Under the pieces are notes generated by a model. It had not been told where the DNA came from. It worked only from the letters and a program-made list of their open reading frames with translations, and made no database searches. From positions 1,503,617 to 1,567,616 of the forward strand of contig JH720297.1 of assembly GCA_000231825.2 (NCBI GenBank): a stretch of 64,000 nt of DNA. Direction: 5' to 3'. The position numbers and the translations under genes are program-made. This document shows, in pieces, positions 12,711 to 24,321 of this stretch (positions within the stretch are counted from its first letter, which is position 1; each line of letters opens with the position of its first letter). Source of the DNA: Tetrahymena elliotti 4EA. Lineage: Eukaryota > Ciliophora > Oligohymenophorea > Hymenostomatida > Tetrahymenidae.

Positions 12711-14202
12711 TCAGATAGAGAATTGTTCAAATCTTTGTTGGTGGGCACTAATTTGCTTGCTTTTCTAGATTTCCATTATACCGTTATAGTCATTAATATG
12801 GATTCCAACAAATATTTTGTCTTGATAAATATCAAATCCAGTTGATAATCCAAGGTAATTAATGACTTAGAAGTTTTAATAGTTTGAGTAGATATCATAG
12901 ATATTCAAATAGTCGCTACATTCCATAGAAACTAAGTAGGAACCAGTGGGGTCAAACTTCACTGAAGAAATATTACCCATGTTACCTTAAAGGATATGGA
13001 CTTATTAAGTCAAGTTTCTTAAGTCCCAGATACGTGCAGTTCCATCTTAATTTCCGGTACAAAGAGTAACTCCGTTAGGATTCCAATCAAGAGTTAATCC
13101 GTAATCTTAATGACCCTATTTATTTATTTATTAAATATTTATTTAAAAATTTTTCATTTTTCAAGATTGAAAAAGTGAAAAGCAATTGAGCTAGAAAATA
13201 CAATTGTTATTTTTTATTTTTATTTATTTTAAAGTCTATTTTTAGTTATTCTTTTTAATATTTTTAACTAAAATGGAAAAAAAATATTTGAATCAAATTT
13301 ATTACGATGAGTGAAGCTACAACTTGATTTGATCTTAAATCAATTAGTTCAGGGTTTTGTTAATCAGCAAACACAGCAAGGAGTTCTGATTCAGCAGGAT
13401 TTATTTTAGCTATATTGACAGAGTTTTAACATTCTATTCTTTGCTTTGGTTGATAAAGACATTCTAAATCGAATATATTTATAAATCTATCATTTTAAGC
13501 AGAAATTAACTTCTTGTTGTTACCATCCTTATAGATTTTTAAGTAATTGATAATATCACCTTCAGGATCAACAATGTTTTAAGTAATGTTTTTTAAGAAA
13601 TGGCTTTTTTTAGTGGCGATATTGTGGAAGTATAAGCCTCCATTGAAACCTCCAAGAGCAAAGCATTCATCATCAACACTAAAACTAGCATATCTCAATG
13701 ATCTTAAAGATTCCCAATCCTACATATTAGAGTCATTCATGAGATCGAAATATCTGATATTTTCTCTAAGAGTGCTCAAATGATTTAAACGCTCATTACC
13801 CATAAAATAAATATCGTGATGAGATACTGCTTGGACGCAGTCTCTCAATTAAAAGTGAGAGTTTTTAGGCTTGAGACCTTAGTAAAATTTAGAGATTTAG
13901 AAATACTTTCCATCAGCAACTCTATTAGGTTGCTTGTACTTAATTAATTAACATTAAAATTAGCGATAGGGTTTGTAGTTTTATTTACGATTTTCAACAT
14001 AAAGATTTCTATGAATTTAACCTAATTATGTCCATGAAATTCCTTAGTAATCGTAAGCGTTTAAGTTCTATGGATTTACATTTTTAGAATCAATTACTTT
14101 TACATTCAATTAATTGAATGAGATTTCTCCTGTAGCACCACTTTTTTATCTTTGAAGTAATAACTAGCGTTACTTTTCTTCAAATTCTACTGATCCAATC
14201 AT
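12711..14202 (-). CDS. WD40-repeat protein
   Basis: Two exons, 14202-13306 and 13115-12711, separated by a 190-nt GT-AG intron, give 433 residues. The C-terminal half carries clear WD40 text: ALGGFNGGLYFHN, GHQDYGLTLDWNPNG, CTGNQDGTARIWDLRN, then NISSVKFDPTGSYL and NIYDIYSNY. The upstream part has RYFDL and RFINIFDLE. The pattern (D-Y-G/S-L near GH, TGNQD, RIWD) resembles a eukaryotic WD40 family known from plants and fission yeast as uncharacterised transducin-like proteins; that match is from memory. A beta-propeller scaffold is expected; the cellular role is unknown. The chosen start is ATG at 14202, the first in the frame; the frame is open further upstream without another convincing ATG. 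Confidence 0.72.
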
Positions 14203-17200
14203 CTTAGATTATTTGTTATAATAGTTATCTTAAATTATTTTGATTAATGCAGGCTAAAAACTAGCTGTGAATTTAGAATAGAGCAGAAAAGCTAAAAGTA
14301 ATAGTTAGTTTTTGCTAAATATCAAGAGAATTTATTTAGTTTTAGAACAAATAAAGCTTTCTTTTTATGTTGCTTTCTTATTGTCTTTGGTTATTAGATT
14401 TCTTTTTTGATTAAAAAAGAGGAATTTAAATTATTTATAATGAATTATTGATATATTGATTGATTGATATATTTCTTTATTTAATTATTCACTTTCTATC
14501 AATTTTTTGAAATAGATAGATAGATATTTTTAATTAATTAAATTTTTTGTTTTTTTGTTTGATTGTTTCTTTGCTTGTTTTTTTTTCACTCTTATTTTTT
14601 ATTAATTAATTTATTTTCTTAAATTAAAATATATATAAAGTAAAATAGATGCCTTCTAACTCCTTTTCACTCTTCTATTTCCTTTTTTGATGAATAGACC
14701 CATTGGCAGAAATTAATTAAAAGCAAACTAAACTAACAAAAATAATTGAATGAATGAATGAAAAAATATGATTAAACAAATAAGAATTTTTCTTCATGTA
14801 AATTTGTATAGATTATTTTATTTATTCTAACTCTTTAGTTTGAAATTAATTTTTTTGTATTGATTTATTTTGAATTAATTAATCATTTTTATTTATTTAA
14901 TTCTGATAATGTTATCCATTCTTATTTATTGATTACATTTCTTCACATTTATTTTACATACTCATTGCGAAAGCATCTTAGAAATTTTAGCAATATTTAT
15001 TCTCCCACACATAAATATTTATTTCCGCCTTAATTTTTAAACTCTCGATTGATTTTTTTGGTTTATTTATTTTCCACTATTAATATCAAAAAGCTCACTG
15101 CTTCACTATTCTTTTATTCCTTCAAATTTATATAACTAAAAACTATCTTTAATTTTAATTTTTGGCCAAAAAAAATAAAATAAACCAGCAGATAAAGGCC
15201 TTTTGCAAATTTATTTTCTATCATTCTTTCATCGTAATATATCAATATCATTTCCATTTCTTTTACTATTCCAAAATTAACACACATTGACTTTCTTTTA
15301 CTTAATTATTGTAAAAAATGAAAGATTTTCACAATATATTATGTTTTTATATCCAGTAAAAAACTAACGCGAATATTTCATAAATAGTACCTCAACGCTT
15401 AATTGAAAGATAATTTCTATTTTAATAAGAACAATCAGTATTAATTAATTAATTGATTGAATATTCCAACAATTCGCCCTTTCTTTCTGAATAGCATTTT
15501 AAATTAATTAAAATAGAAGAATTCATTTGCACTCAGTTTAAATTAATTATTCAAGTTTCGAGTACCTTATTTATTCACTAAAGTAAGATTCTCTCTTCAG
15601 TTTTTTAATTAAATATTAATAATAGATTCTCAATTATATTTGTAACTTTTTCACAATTTATAGCGTCTAATTAACCTTCTCTCATATTTACTCTTTACTA
15701 CTCTAAGCCTTATTTGAATTTCAAAAAATATAACTTCTTTTTTTAATATTTAGCATCTACATCATACTTTACTTTATGGCTTCCTAAATTTATTTAACTC
15801 AAGCCAATACAAAAAATAATTAGAACCTTAAAAAGACCTTTCAAAAAATGAAAAGCATAAATGATTCTTAAGTAGATAGAAAATATTGACTTTAAAAATG
15901 TAGAATATTTTTTTGCTTAGTACTATTGAACAGTACTTAGTCAGAAATTTTTAGTGAAATGAAAGAATCCTTCCTAATTTTAGTTTTAAATTTAAGGTAA
16001 AACTAGCCCTTTAAATCATAGTCTATAGTCTGAAGTTTATAAAAACAAGTATCCCTAATGATGTGATTTAATATATATTTTCTATACTAATGTTCTGTAA
16101 GAATCATTTATTAATTTTCATCAATCTAAATAACTGTAAGCAGCTAATATACAGCTTAAAAATATTTTAATCATTAAAATCTCTTTTTTCCAAGTAAAAT
16201 TTGCTCTAAATATTATCTAAAAAATAATTTTTCATACCTTAAAAGCTACATTAACAAGTAATTATTAACACTATTGAAGAAGAAAAAGAAGAAGAAGAAG
16301 AATATAAGTAATGCATTATTACAACTGAATAACAAATATGTAATAATATCCATATATTAATTACTTTCATTCAAAATAGTGTAATATTTTCTATTAAATA
16401 GATTTTTTTCATAGAATATAATTTATACCCACCCTTCTAAAATATATTAAATGTATTCAAATGTTTTAAATCCTTTTCAAACTTTTCATTATTCATTTTT
16501 GATTTGTTGATTTATTTTCTATACTTCTAAATTTCAATCATTTATTTTCTAAAAAAATGCTTCGTTTCTCTCTTTTTAAGTGTAGTACTTAAGCAGCTAA
16601 ATTAGATATTCATACTAGTCTAACTAGTGGATATTTAGTGAATATATCTTAAAGGAGATGAAAAAACAGTAGATTAAAGATAATAGCTATATTTGAACTT
16701 GAATTCCACACTAATATTTTGATTCTCTAAAGGAAAAATACCTATGAAAAAAACAGATTTTGTGTGTTTGTGTTTTTCTGATTTAGATTACATTGAAGAA
16801 TTTTGAAGATTTAAGTTTTGACCTCTCTTTTTAATAACCAAAGATATTTTTGAAATTAATTAAATGGTAAAATAGTTAAGATGATGGAATATTAATAGAA
16901 ATATATATAAACATTTTCTGATAAACATCTATTGGATTAAAAGTTATTTTCTATCGTTAATAATACTCACAGGATATTGAATTCAATAAACATTCAATCT
17001 TATTCAAATTTATTCAAAATGGAATATAAATTTATTAAATCAAGTAATTTATTGCTATTTAAAATTGGCTCGAGTGTATTTTACATCAAAAATAAAGAAA
17101 CTGATGTTTAATCTCAACGTATAATTAAATTATTTAATGAGTTAATGCTGGAATAATCATTAATTATCTCAAGAAAATAGCTGTCTTAGATTTCATGCAT

Positions 17201-19050
17201 CTCTCTTTTTTATTTTTAATTAATAAATTTTCTGATGTGTTAGAATCAATCACTGAATATTTTTTCTTTAGATCAAAAAAAAATTCAGTTATTTTATCTA
17301 ACTAATTAATGCTCTAATTTCTTTTGTTCAGTGAAATTAGTCATACTAAAAATCAGTTCTTCTAACGGCAAGTTTAAGAATTAAATTTACAACAGAAATC
17401 TTTATGAAGCTAGTATTTTATCTTAGTAATACCTAACTAGATTTGCTATCACATCACTTATGAATATCTTAATTTTTTCATTTTTGTTTTCAAAAAATTT
17501 AAAAAAAAAAGAAAGGGAATTTAGTAGGAGCTAGAGCAGATCTTGTAGGGACTCATAATTAGCGTGATTGATATTATTTTCTATCTTAATTTCTAATTAT
17601 TATGTTACTCAATTTTAATAAAAAACAAACAAGCACTTTTGTTTGTTTGCTTCTTTTAATTTCAATGATATCATTTGTTTTTACTTACTCATATTATAGA
17701 ATTACGTGTATATTTGACCCTTATTTTCTATTCTATAGTTATTTAAACTCTTCTGATAAGTAACAAATCATTGAGGATAAGCAAATTTATTTTAAATTAC
17801 CTAATAAATTATTTAAAATTTATTGCAATAATCTATTTATACTGATCCCTTAATTTCTATTCAAAAAATCATCAAATAATTAGATTTTCTCAACAAAAAA
17901 AACAGAGTGTTCATTTTCCTTTCCAAAAAGAAGCTTTAGTAAGATATTTTATGCAATTAAATAATCTTTTTTCAAAGATAAAACTTTCAAATTTACTCAT
18001 AAAATATCAAATAATTTTGTTTCAATTTCTTTATTTCTTCAAAAAAATATTTTAACACAAATTTATTTTTTTTGTAAAATATTTAAACATTTTCTTTAAA
18101 AAAAACATCTATCCAAAAAAATTTGAGATTTTTAAAAATAATTGCTATTTCACACTAAAATATCTTACTTTTATTCTATCTGATACCTATACAATTATCA
18201 AATGAATATGAATAACAATAAGTAATTGCATTAATTTCCTTTCAAAATAATTTTCCAAAAACTTAAAATTAATGAGTTGAAATGAAATTATAAAATTTTA
18301 TTTTTTAATAATATAAAAACCTAGTATTAATTAATAAATGTTAAATATTCATTCTAAAATTAAGCATAATATGAATCAAAAACTAAGAAAAATTATATTT
18401 TTTTCTAATCTTTAATATAATAATTAAGGAGCAATCAATTCATTCTTAAAATAAAAAGGGAAAATAATACATTATTGTGATACCTATTTTTATTGAGCAT
18501 AATTTAATTATGATGCTTATTTATTATCATTTAGTTTTTATATTTGTATATATTCCATACATAAAACAATTTTTTACTTGAAATTAAATATTATATTATT
18601 TATTAAAAGTATTTTTAGAATTAATAAAATATATTTTAAATTATAATGATAATAAATTCCGCATTTTTTTGTTAATTAACTTTATTAAATAAACATAATT
18701 TTACAATTTTACTTTTCCTTGTTATTTTGCTTTATATTTCATGACAGGATATTATTTAAGCTCTTTTTATATGAATTTATTTATTTTTTGGAAAATAGAT
18801 TATTTTACTCATAAATACAAATAAATTCATATTTTTAAGTCATTACTCTAAAGTGATGATCATAATTCTAGGGGAATTATAAATAATGAAATATAGTAAA
18901 TTTTTGTCATAATCCCCCCTTCTTTTTTTTGATAAAATAGATTGAAATAATTATTTATAACTTAGTAAAATTTATTATTAACAACTTTATATTCAACAAT
19001 CTACCTCATTTGTTATGATGAGTATCTAAATGATGCATCAAATGCCATGA
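14203..19050. other. 4.8-kb region without an intact gene
   Basis: Extremely AT-rich. A GAAGAAGAAAAAGAAGAAG-like microsatellite lies near 16275-16305. A small palindrome-like stretch (ACTAGTCTAACTAGT) lies near 16614-16628. Some TGA-free frames of 100-150 codons occur but have no family resemblance and are expected by chance in DNA with so little G. Nothing here is called a gene. Confidence 0.45.
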
Positions 19051-19590
19051 GAAACAATTAGAAGATTTCTTAAAGAGAGTGATATCAATTCCTTTAAAAT
19101 TCCTAAGGTTCAACATATGACAGAAGAATTGAAACTTTTAAGACTTAAATTTGCAAAATCAAAATAGAGATAGAGGGAAGATGTCTTATTCTCAGACTAA
19201 GCCATCTTAATAAAATTTTAAATTGGAAATAAATTTGTTTTTAAAAGCTCCAAAGAAAACATAAAATTGCAAGACTGATACTAATTTGAAAAATATCCCA
19301 AATAAGTCCTACATGTTTGGGGTATTATCTCTTATGAAAAGGCACTTTATCTTTAAATTTTTGAAGGTAAAATTTACTTGAAATCTTATTGTTAAAATAT
19401 TCAGAATTTTATCAACTTTGTGGGATAAGATTATGTCAGTGATAAAATATTTTAACGCTACATAGCATCATACCATACTTCTAAATTCACATAAAAATTT
19501 TTAGAGGATTAAAAAATGGAAACTTTAGATTGGTGCCCAAAAGAAGCAGACCTTAACCTCATAGAAAGAGTTTTAGTTTTTCTTTCTTCA
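19051..19590 (+). pseudogene. Tc1/mariner-type transposase relic
   Basis: A single frame (codons starting at 19051) keeps the order of a Tc1/mariner transposase. It has a helix-turn-helix end (TIRRFLKESDI), then EDVLFSDQAIF (the first catalytic Asp region, normally FSDE), then VLHVWGIISYEKALYLQIFE. After that comes a QRYIASYHTSK stretch where the family has Q-D-N-A-x-x-H-T-S-K (second Asp lost), and finally DWCPKEADLNLIER (family W-P-x-x-S-P-D-L-N-x-I-E). One in-frame TGA at 19276 interrupts it. The N-terminal DNA-binding part is mostly missing, and no terminal inverted repeats were found. It cannot be active. Such elements are normally confined to the micronucleus, so a remnant here is of interest; it sits just upstream of the LRR exon array. 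Confidence 0.75.
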
Positions 19591-20035
19591 AATTTTTTGA
19601 GTTAGCTATTTATTTTTATTTTTTGGATTACTATAAAACACTATTTAGAAGTGAGAAATACTCTCATAAATTTTAAAAATCCTTATTTAATTTATTGAAT
19701 TAATTTAACTTCTTGTAAATTTTTTTAATAAAATTCAAAGATACTAAATAAGGAGTGACAAATAATTGGAAAATTTATTTAAATTTTAAGCTGTGGCGAG
19801 CCTTTAAGGAGGAATCTAATTAATTTAATTTGTTTTAGATTTTGCAAAATTATGTTTGAAAAAGTTCATCTAATCTTTCATATCAATTATTAATTCATAT
19901 TTTATTTAATATCTAAACAAATTTTTAAAAATAAATAAATGTTGATATAGAATATAAATCATTTTACAAATCTTAGTGATGTACTTCAATTTCTTGAGAA
20001 ATATAAATATATTTTAATTTTTATCTGTTTAATGT
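19591..20035. other. Spacer between transposase relic and LRR array
   Basis: AT-rich sequence with no gene seen. Its right end grades into decayed copies of the LRR-exon repeat. Confidence 0.4.
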
Positions 20036-20360
20036 TAAGATGCTCTGATTTAACTTCCTAATTAAATCTTCATATTGATTTGAGGTATTTATTTTTTTTA
20101 AAATGTTCTAATATCTTAATTTTGACTCTTAACTAAATTAAAGTCTTTATTTATTTAATGAAAAATGCATAATTATTAATAATAAAACACTATTTTTACC
20201 AAATGAGAAACTGGCTAACCTACTTGGTTTGGTTTACTTGATATTTGTTTGGCTTACTCATTCAATAATTTTTATTTTTATTGTTTCAGGATTAGTTCAA
20301 ATTTTTATGCTTTCTCATTCTTAAAAATATTTATTTATTTTTACTTTTTTTTTAATATAG

Positions 20361-22741
20361 ACGGAATAATATGGGTAAAATGGAAGCTTAAGAATTAGGA
20401 TCTGGTTTAGCAAAATGCTCTAATCTCTAAACTTTGACTCTTTAGCTTGAGTAAGAACAGTGTTTCATTTTAAATTATGCATTGTTGAATGAATTAAGAA
20501 AGACTTTAATTCATGAGAAATTGGTTGGCTAAATTGGTTTGGTTTCTTTGATATTTGTTTGGCTTGCTCATTCATTTTTTATTTTCTGTTTCAAAATTCA
20601 TTCAAATTTTCATACTTTTCCCATTCTGAAAAATATTTATTATTTTTTAATAGTGGGAATAATATTGATCGAATGGGAGTATAAGAATTAGGATCTGGCT
20701 TAGCAAAATGCTCTAATCTCTAAACTTTGACTTTTAATGTAGGGTAAAAATTGTGTTTCATTTTAAATTATGCATTTTTGAATGAATAAAGATTTAAATG
20801 AGAAACTGCCTTGGTTAACTTAGTTTGGTTTACTTGATATTTGTTATGCTTGCTCATTTATTAATTTTGATTTTTGTTTATTTAGAATGGATTCAAATTT
20901 TCATGTTTTTCTCATTTTAAAAAAATATATTTATTCTTTTATAATAGTGGGAATAAAATTGGTCCAATGGGAGTATAAGAATTAGGATCTGGCTTAGCAA
21001 AATGCTCTAATNNNNNNNNNNNNNNNNNNNNNNNNNNNNNNNNNNNNNNNNNNNNNNNNNNNNNNNNNNNNNNNNNNNNNNNNNNNNNNNNNNNNNNNNN
21101 NNNNNNNNNNNNNNNNNNNNNNNNNNNNNNNNTTTTTGAATGAATCAAGAAAGACTTTAATTTAAGAGAAACTGGTTGGTTAACTTGGTTTTGATAGCTT
21201 GCTCATTCGTTAATTTTGATTTTTTTTTGTTTCAAAATTCATTCAAATTTTCATGCTTTCATAAATATTTTTTAATAGTAGGAATAATATTGGTGAAATG
21301 CGAGCATAAGGATTAGGATCTGGCTTAGCAAAATGTTCTAATCTCTAAACTTTGGTTCTTAGCATAGGGTAAGAATTGTGTTTAATTATAAATTATACAC
21401 TTTTGAATGAAATAGTAGAGACTTTAATTTATGAGAAACTGACTGGCCAACTTGATTTGGTTTACTTGATATTTGTTTAGCTTGTTCATTCATTAATTTT
21501 GATTTTTTTTGTTTCAAAATTCATTCAAATTTTCAGGCTTTTCTCTTTCTTAAAAATATTTATATATTTTAATTATTTTATAATAGATGGAATAATATGG
21601 ATGAAATGGGAGATAAGAATTAGGATCAGGTTTAGCAAAATGCTCTAATCTCTAAACTTTGACTGTTGACCTTGAGTAAAAACAGTGTTTCATTTTAAAT
21701 TATGCCTTTTTGAATGAATAAAGAAAGATCTAAATGAGAAACTGGCTGGCTAACATGGTTTGGTTTCTTTGATATTTGTTTGGCTTGCTCATTCATTAAT
21801 TTTAATTTTTGTTGTTTCAGAATTCATTCACATTTTCATGCTTTTCTCATTCTAAAAAATAATAAATATAGTGGGAATAATATTGGTAAAATGGGAGCAT
21901 AAGAATTAGGATCTGGTTCAGCAAAATGTTCTAATCTCTAAACTTTGATTCTTGACATCTAGTAAAAATTGTTTATTTTGAATTAATTCAAATTTTCATG
22001 CTTTTCTCATTCATTAAAATATTTATTTATGGATATTAATTTTATTAACAGAACGAATAATATTGATGAAACGGGAGTATAAGGATTAGGATCAGGCTTA
22101 GCAAAATGTTCTAATCTCTAAACTTTGACTGTTAACCTCTTGTAAAACAGCGTTTCATTTTAAATTATGTATTTTTGAATGAAAAAGAAAGACTTTAATT
22201 TATGAAAAACTGGTGGGTTAACTTGGTTTGGTTTAATTGATATTTGTTTGACTTTTTAAGAATTAATTAATTTTTATTTTTTTTATTTCAAATTTCATTC
22301 AAATTGTCATACTTTTCTCATTTTAAAATATATTTATTATGTTTTAATAGCGGGAATAATGGTGAAATGGTGAAATGAGAGCATAAGGATTAGGATCTAG
22401 CTTAGCAAAATGCTCAAATCTCTAAACGTTCACTCTTAACATAAGGTAAAAATTGTGTTTCATTTTACATTATGCATTTTTGAATAAACATAAGTTATGA
22501 GAAACTAACTGGCTGACTAACTTGGTTTGGTTTACTTGATGTTTGTTTAGCTTGCTTGCTCATTCATTAATTTTTATTTTTTTCATTTCAAAATTCATTC
22601 AAATTTTCATACTTTTCTCATTTTTAAAAGCTATTTATTATTTTTTAACAGAGCTAATAGGATTGGGAAAATGGGAGCATAAGAATTAGGATCTGGTTTA
22701 GCAAAATGCACTAATCTCTAAACTTTGACTCTTAACCTCAC
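20361..22741 (+). pseudogene. Leucine-rich-repeat gene remnant made of 90-nt exons
   Basis: Exons are 20361-20450, 20654-20743, 20948-21011 (cut by the gap), 21279-21368, 21587-21675, 21872-21961, 22052-22141, 22351-22445 and 22652-22741. Intact exons are exactly 90 nt, bounded by ...TAG/CAG acceptors and GTAAAA/GTAAG donors. They begin with the third base of a codon and end after the second base of the next, so any exon can join any other in frame. Each encodes one 30-residue repeat of the type NNIGEMGAQ + ELGSGLAKCSNLQTLTLNL, the ribonuclease-inhibitor-like LRR common in ciliates. Exon 5 lacks one base and exon 8 carries a net 5-nt insertion (duplicated GGTGAAAT), both breaking the frame. 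No first exon, start codon or terminal domain was found. It is either a dead gene or the repeat part of one that skips the broken exons. Confidence 0.75.
21012..21132. other. Assembly gap (121 N) inside the LRR array
   Basis: Run of N that removes the end of LRR exon 3 and the first part of the following intron. The distance between flanking cores (331) is longer than the usual 295, so the gap size or copy number here is uncertain. Confidence 0.95.
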
Positions 22742-22920
22742 GTAAAAACAGTGTTTAATTTTAAATTATATTATGTTTTTGAATGAATCAAGAAAGAGGT
22801 TTGGTTTACTTGATATTTGTTTGACTTTTTAAGAATTCATTAAAATTTTCAAGCCTTTCTCCTTTTTTAATATTTTTATTATTTTTTAATAGTGCGAATA
22901 ATATTTGTCAACATACATAC

Positions 22921-23508
22921 ATGTAATCGCGCATTGATATGCACTCAGAATACATCTTAATTTTATATTTATTATCCGTTTTAAATTTTTATTTTTACAG
23001 CGCAATAAATATTCAAAAATTTTTACAAAAAAATATTTTTTTAGTGTCAGATTATTTTGAAAAGTATTAAATAAAAAAAAGTAAATAAAAGTTTTAGGAG
23101 TTGTGGAAGTTGTGAAAGTTGCCGTGTGAGTTATGGGAATTGTAGGAGTTTTAAACAGTGTTATAAATAAAAAATATTAATTTTAATTGGTTATTCCTTT
23201 TTTTGAAAAAATGAATTTCAATTGATTATTTCTTTGTAAAAAGAGTAATGGCCTATTGTCTATGTTAAAAATGGTAGACCCCACTTTTCCCTTTTTCTCT
23301 TATAAATTTAGGAAGCTTTTTACTTCCTGCTGAACTTTAGTGCTTACTAGAAGTAGGAATAAGATGGGTTCAGCTTTTTTTCACAAAATGTAAAATATAA
23401 AAAAGGGTCTTTATAAATTGGCTATTTAAATATGGAAAGAATTCAATTATTCATAAAAAATAATAAATATTTGGTTTGATAAAAATTCACTTAATTTAAA
23501 ATAAAAAA
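22921..23508. other. Spacer with a short GTTGTGGAA-like repeat
   Basis: No gene supported. At about 23095-23155 a degenerate 9-base repeat (variants of GTTGTGGAA) would read as alternating Ser/Cys/Gly in one frame, but that frame has no start or family match. The rest is the promoter side of the next gene. Confidence 0.4.
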
Positions 23509-24321
23509 ATGAATAAATTATAAGCAATCTGTCTTTTCTCTTTGGCTCTTAGTGTAGGATTTGTTCTCTGTGATAGTGTTCCTGCTCATACTCAATCTGT
23601 TCCTTAATATTTAGCATTAGTTACTGACACTAAAATTGCTAGTGAACAAGTTTAAAATTTTATGGTTTAGTCAATGACTGCTATAAAGAAAGAATTCCCA
23701 GATGCTGCTGCCTTAATTGATAAAGATATGTAATCTTTGATTACTTCTTAACCTACTTTACCTTGGTAAAACCCTGCTGATTACAATACAACAGTTTTCT
23801 ATCTTGGATATGATGCTGTGAAAATGTAAGATAATTATTATAAAGAATTTATTCCTGGAAAAACATATGATCTTCAATCTTCTAATTTTGTTTATGTTCC
23901 TGGTGCTATTATGTGTACTCCTGTTTTCCCTTCACCTAATGTCAATATTGCTAGCAAATACCTTCATATTACATTAAAGATTACCAAATGGTAGGCCTTT
24001 TTATCAAACGCTGTTTTGGAATCTTTGTTTGTCAATAATGGACCTCTTAAAAGTGAATATGATAGTGGATTTTTCATGTAATAGGATCAAACTCATATTA
24101 AAAGATACTAAAATATGAAAATTAATAATGAAAATGTTGATGTTAATATCATTAAATCCAATTTTATTACATCTAAAAAGCTTGATCTCAAAGGTATTTA
24201 TGAATATTGTGATGATGCAAAACCCAAATAAAGTTCTACTTCTACCAACTAAACTTATTCTCATCAAATTAATTTCTTTTTATAGTCTTTGATTGGTTTA
24301 TTTGTATTGATAATATTTTGA
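23509..24321 (+). CDS. Secreted or membrane-anchored protein with hydrophobic tail
   Basis: Single-exon frame of 270 residues. It starts with an N-terminal signal peptide (MNKLQAICLFSLALSVGFVLC) that probably cleaves near residue 21. A Ser/Thr/Gln spacer then precedes a C-terminal hydrophobic stretch (INFFLQSLIGLFVLIIF) that ends the protein, which suits a GPI-attachment signal or a tail anchor. The ectodomain contains ADYNTTVFYLG and, about 80 residues later, KYLHITLKITKW. The two motifs and their spacing recall the paired H-x-T motifs of 2H phosphoesterases, but the first His is Asn here, so this is a speculative fold hint only. The family is not recognised. The neighbours give no functional clue. 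Confidence 0.7.

Larger units (their letters stand above)
20036..22920 (+). repeat. Tandem array of ~295-bp units, each with one LRR exon and one intron
   Basis: A core phrase (TTAGGATCTGG...TTAGCAAAATG) recurs at 20395, 20688, 20982, 21313, 21620, 21906, 22086, 22390 and 22686. Spacings are 293, 294, 331 (contains the N gap), 307, 286, 180, 304 and 296. The intron half is also conserved, with GAGAAACTGGCTGGCTAAC followed by TTGGTTTGGTTTACTTGATA in most copies. Two decayed partial copies are visible to the left (about 20036 and 20099), and one truncated copy starts at 22893. The 180-bp spacing reflects a shortened intron (21962-22051). The array arose by unit duplication; the exon content is described in the next entry. 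Confidence 0.9.

Noticed and set aside
15776..15889. 37-codon frame with ordinary-looking composition (MASQIYLTQ...)
   Set aside because: Too short, with no partner exon or splice context that would extend it.
16240..16650. Long TGA-free frame with a Glu run
   Set aside because: No start codon in context, mostly Phe/Ile/Leu outside the GAA microsatellite, no homologous text; chance frame.
20939..21148. Minus-strand open frame across the N gap
   Set aside because: It exists only because N runs contain no stop, and it lies inside the LRR array.
20190..22920. CRISPR array or tandem small-RNA genes
   Set aside because: Units are ~295 bp with no short repeat/unique spacer pattern. The conserved core reads as LRR codons between good splice sites, which explains it better than an RNA gene.
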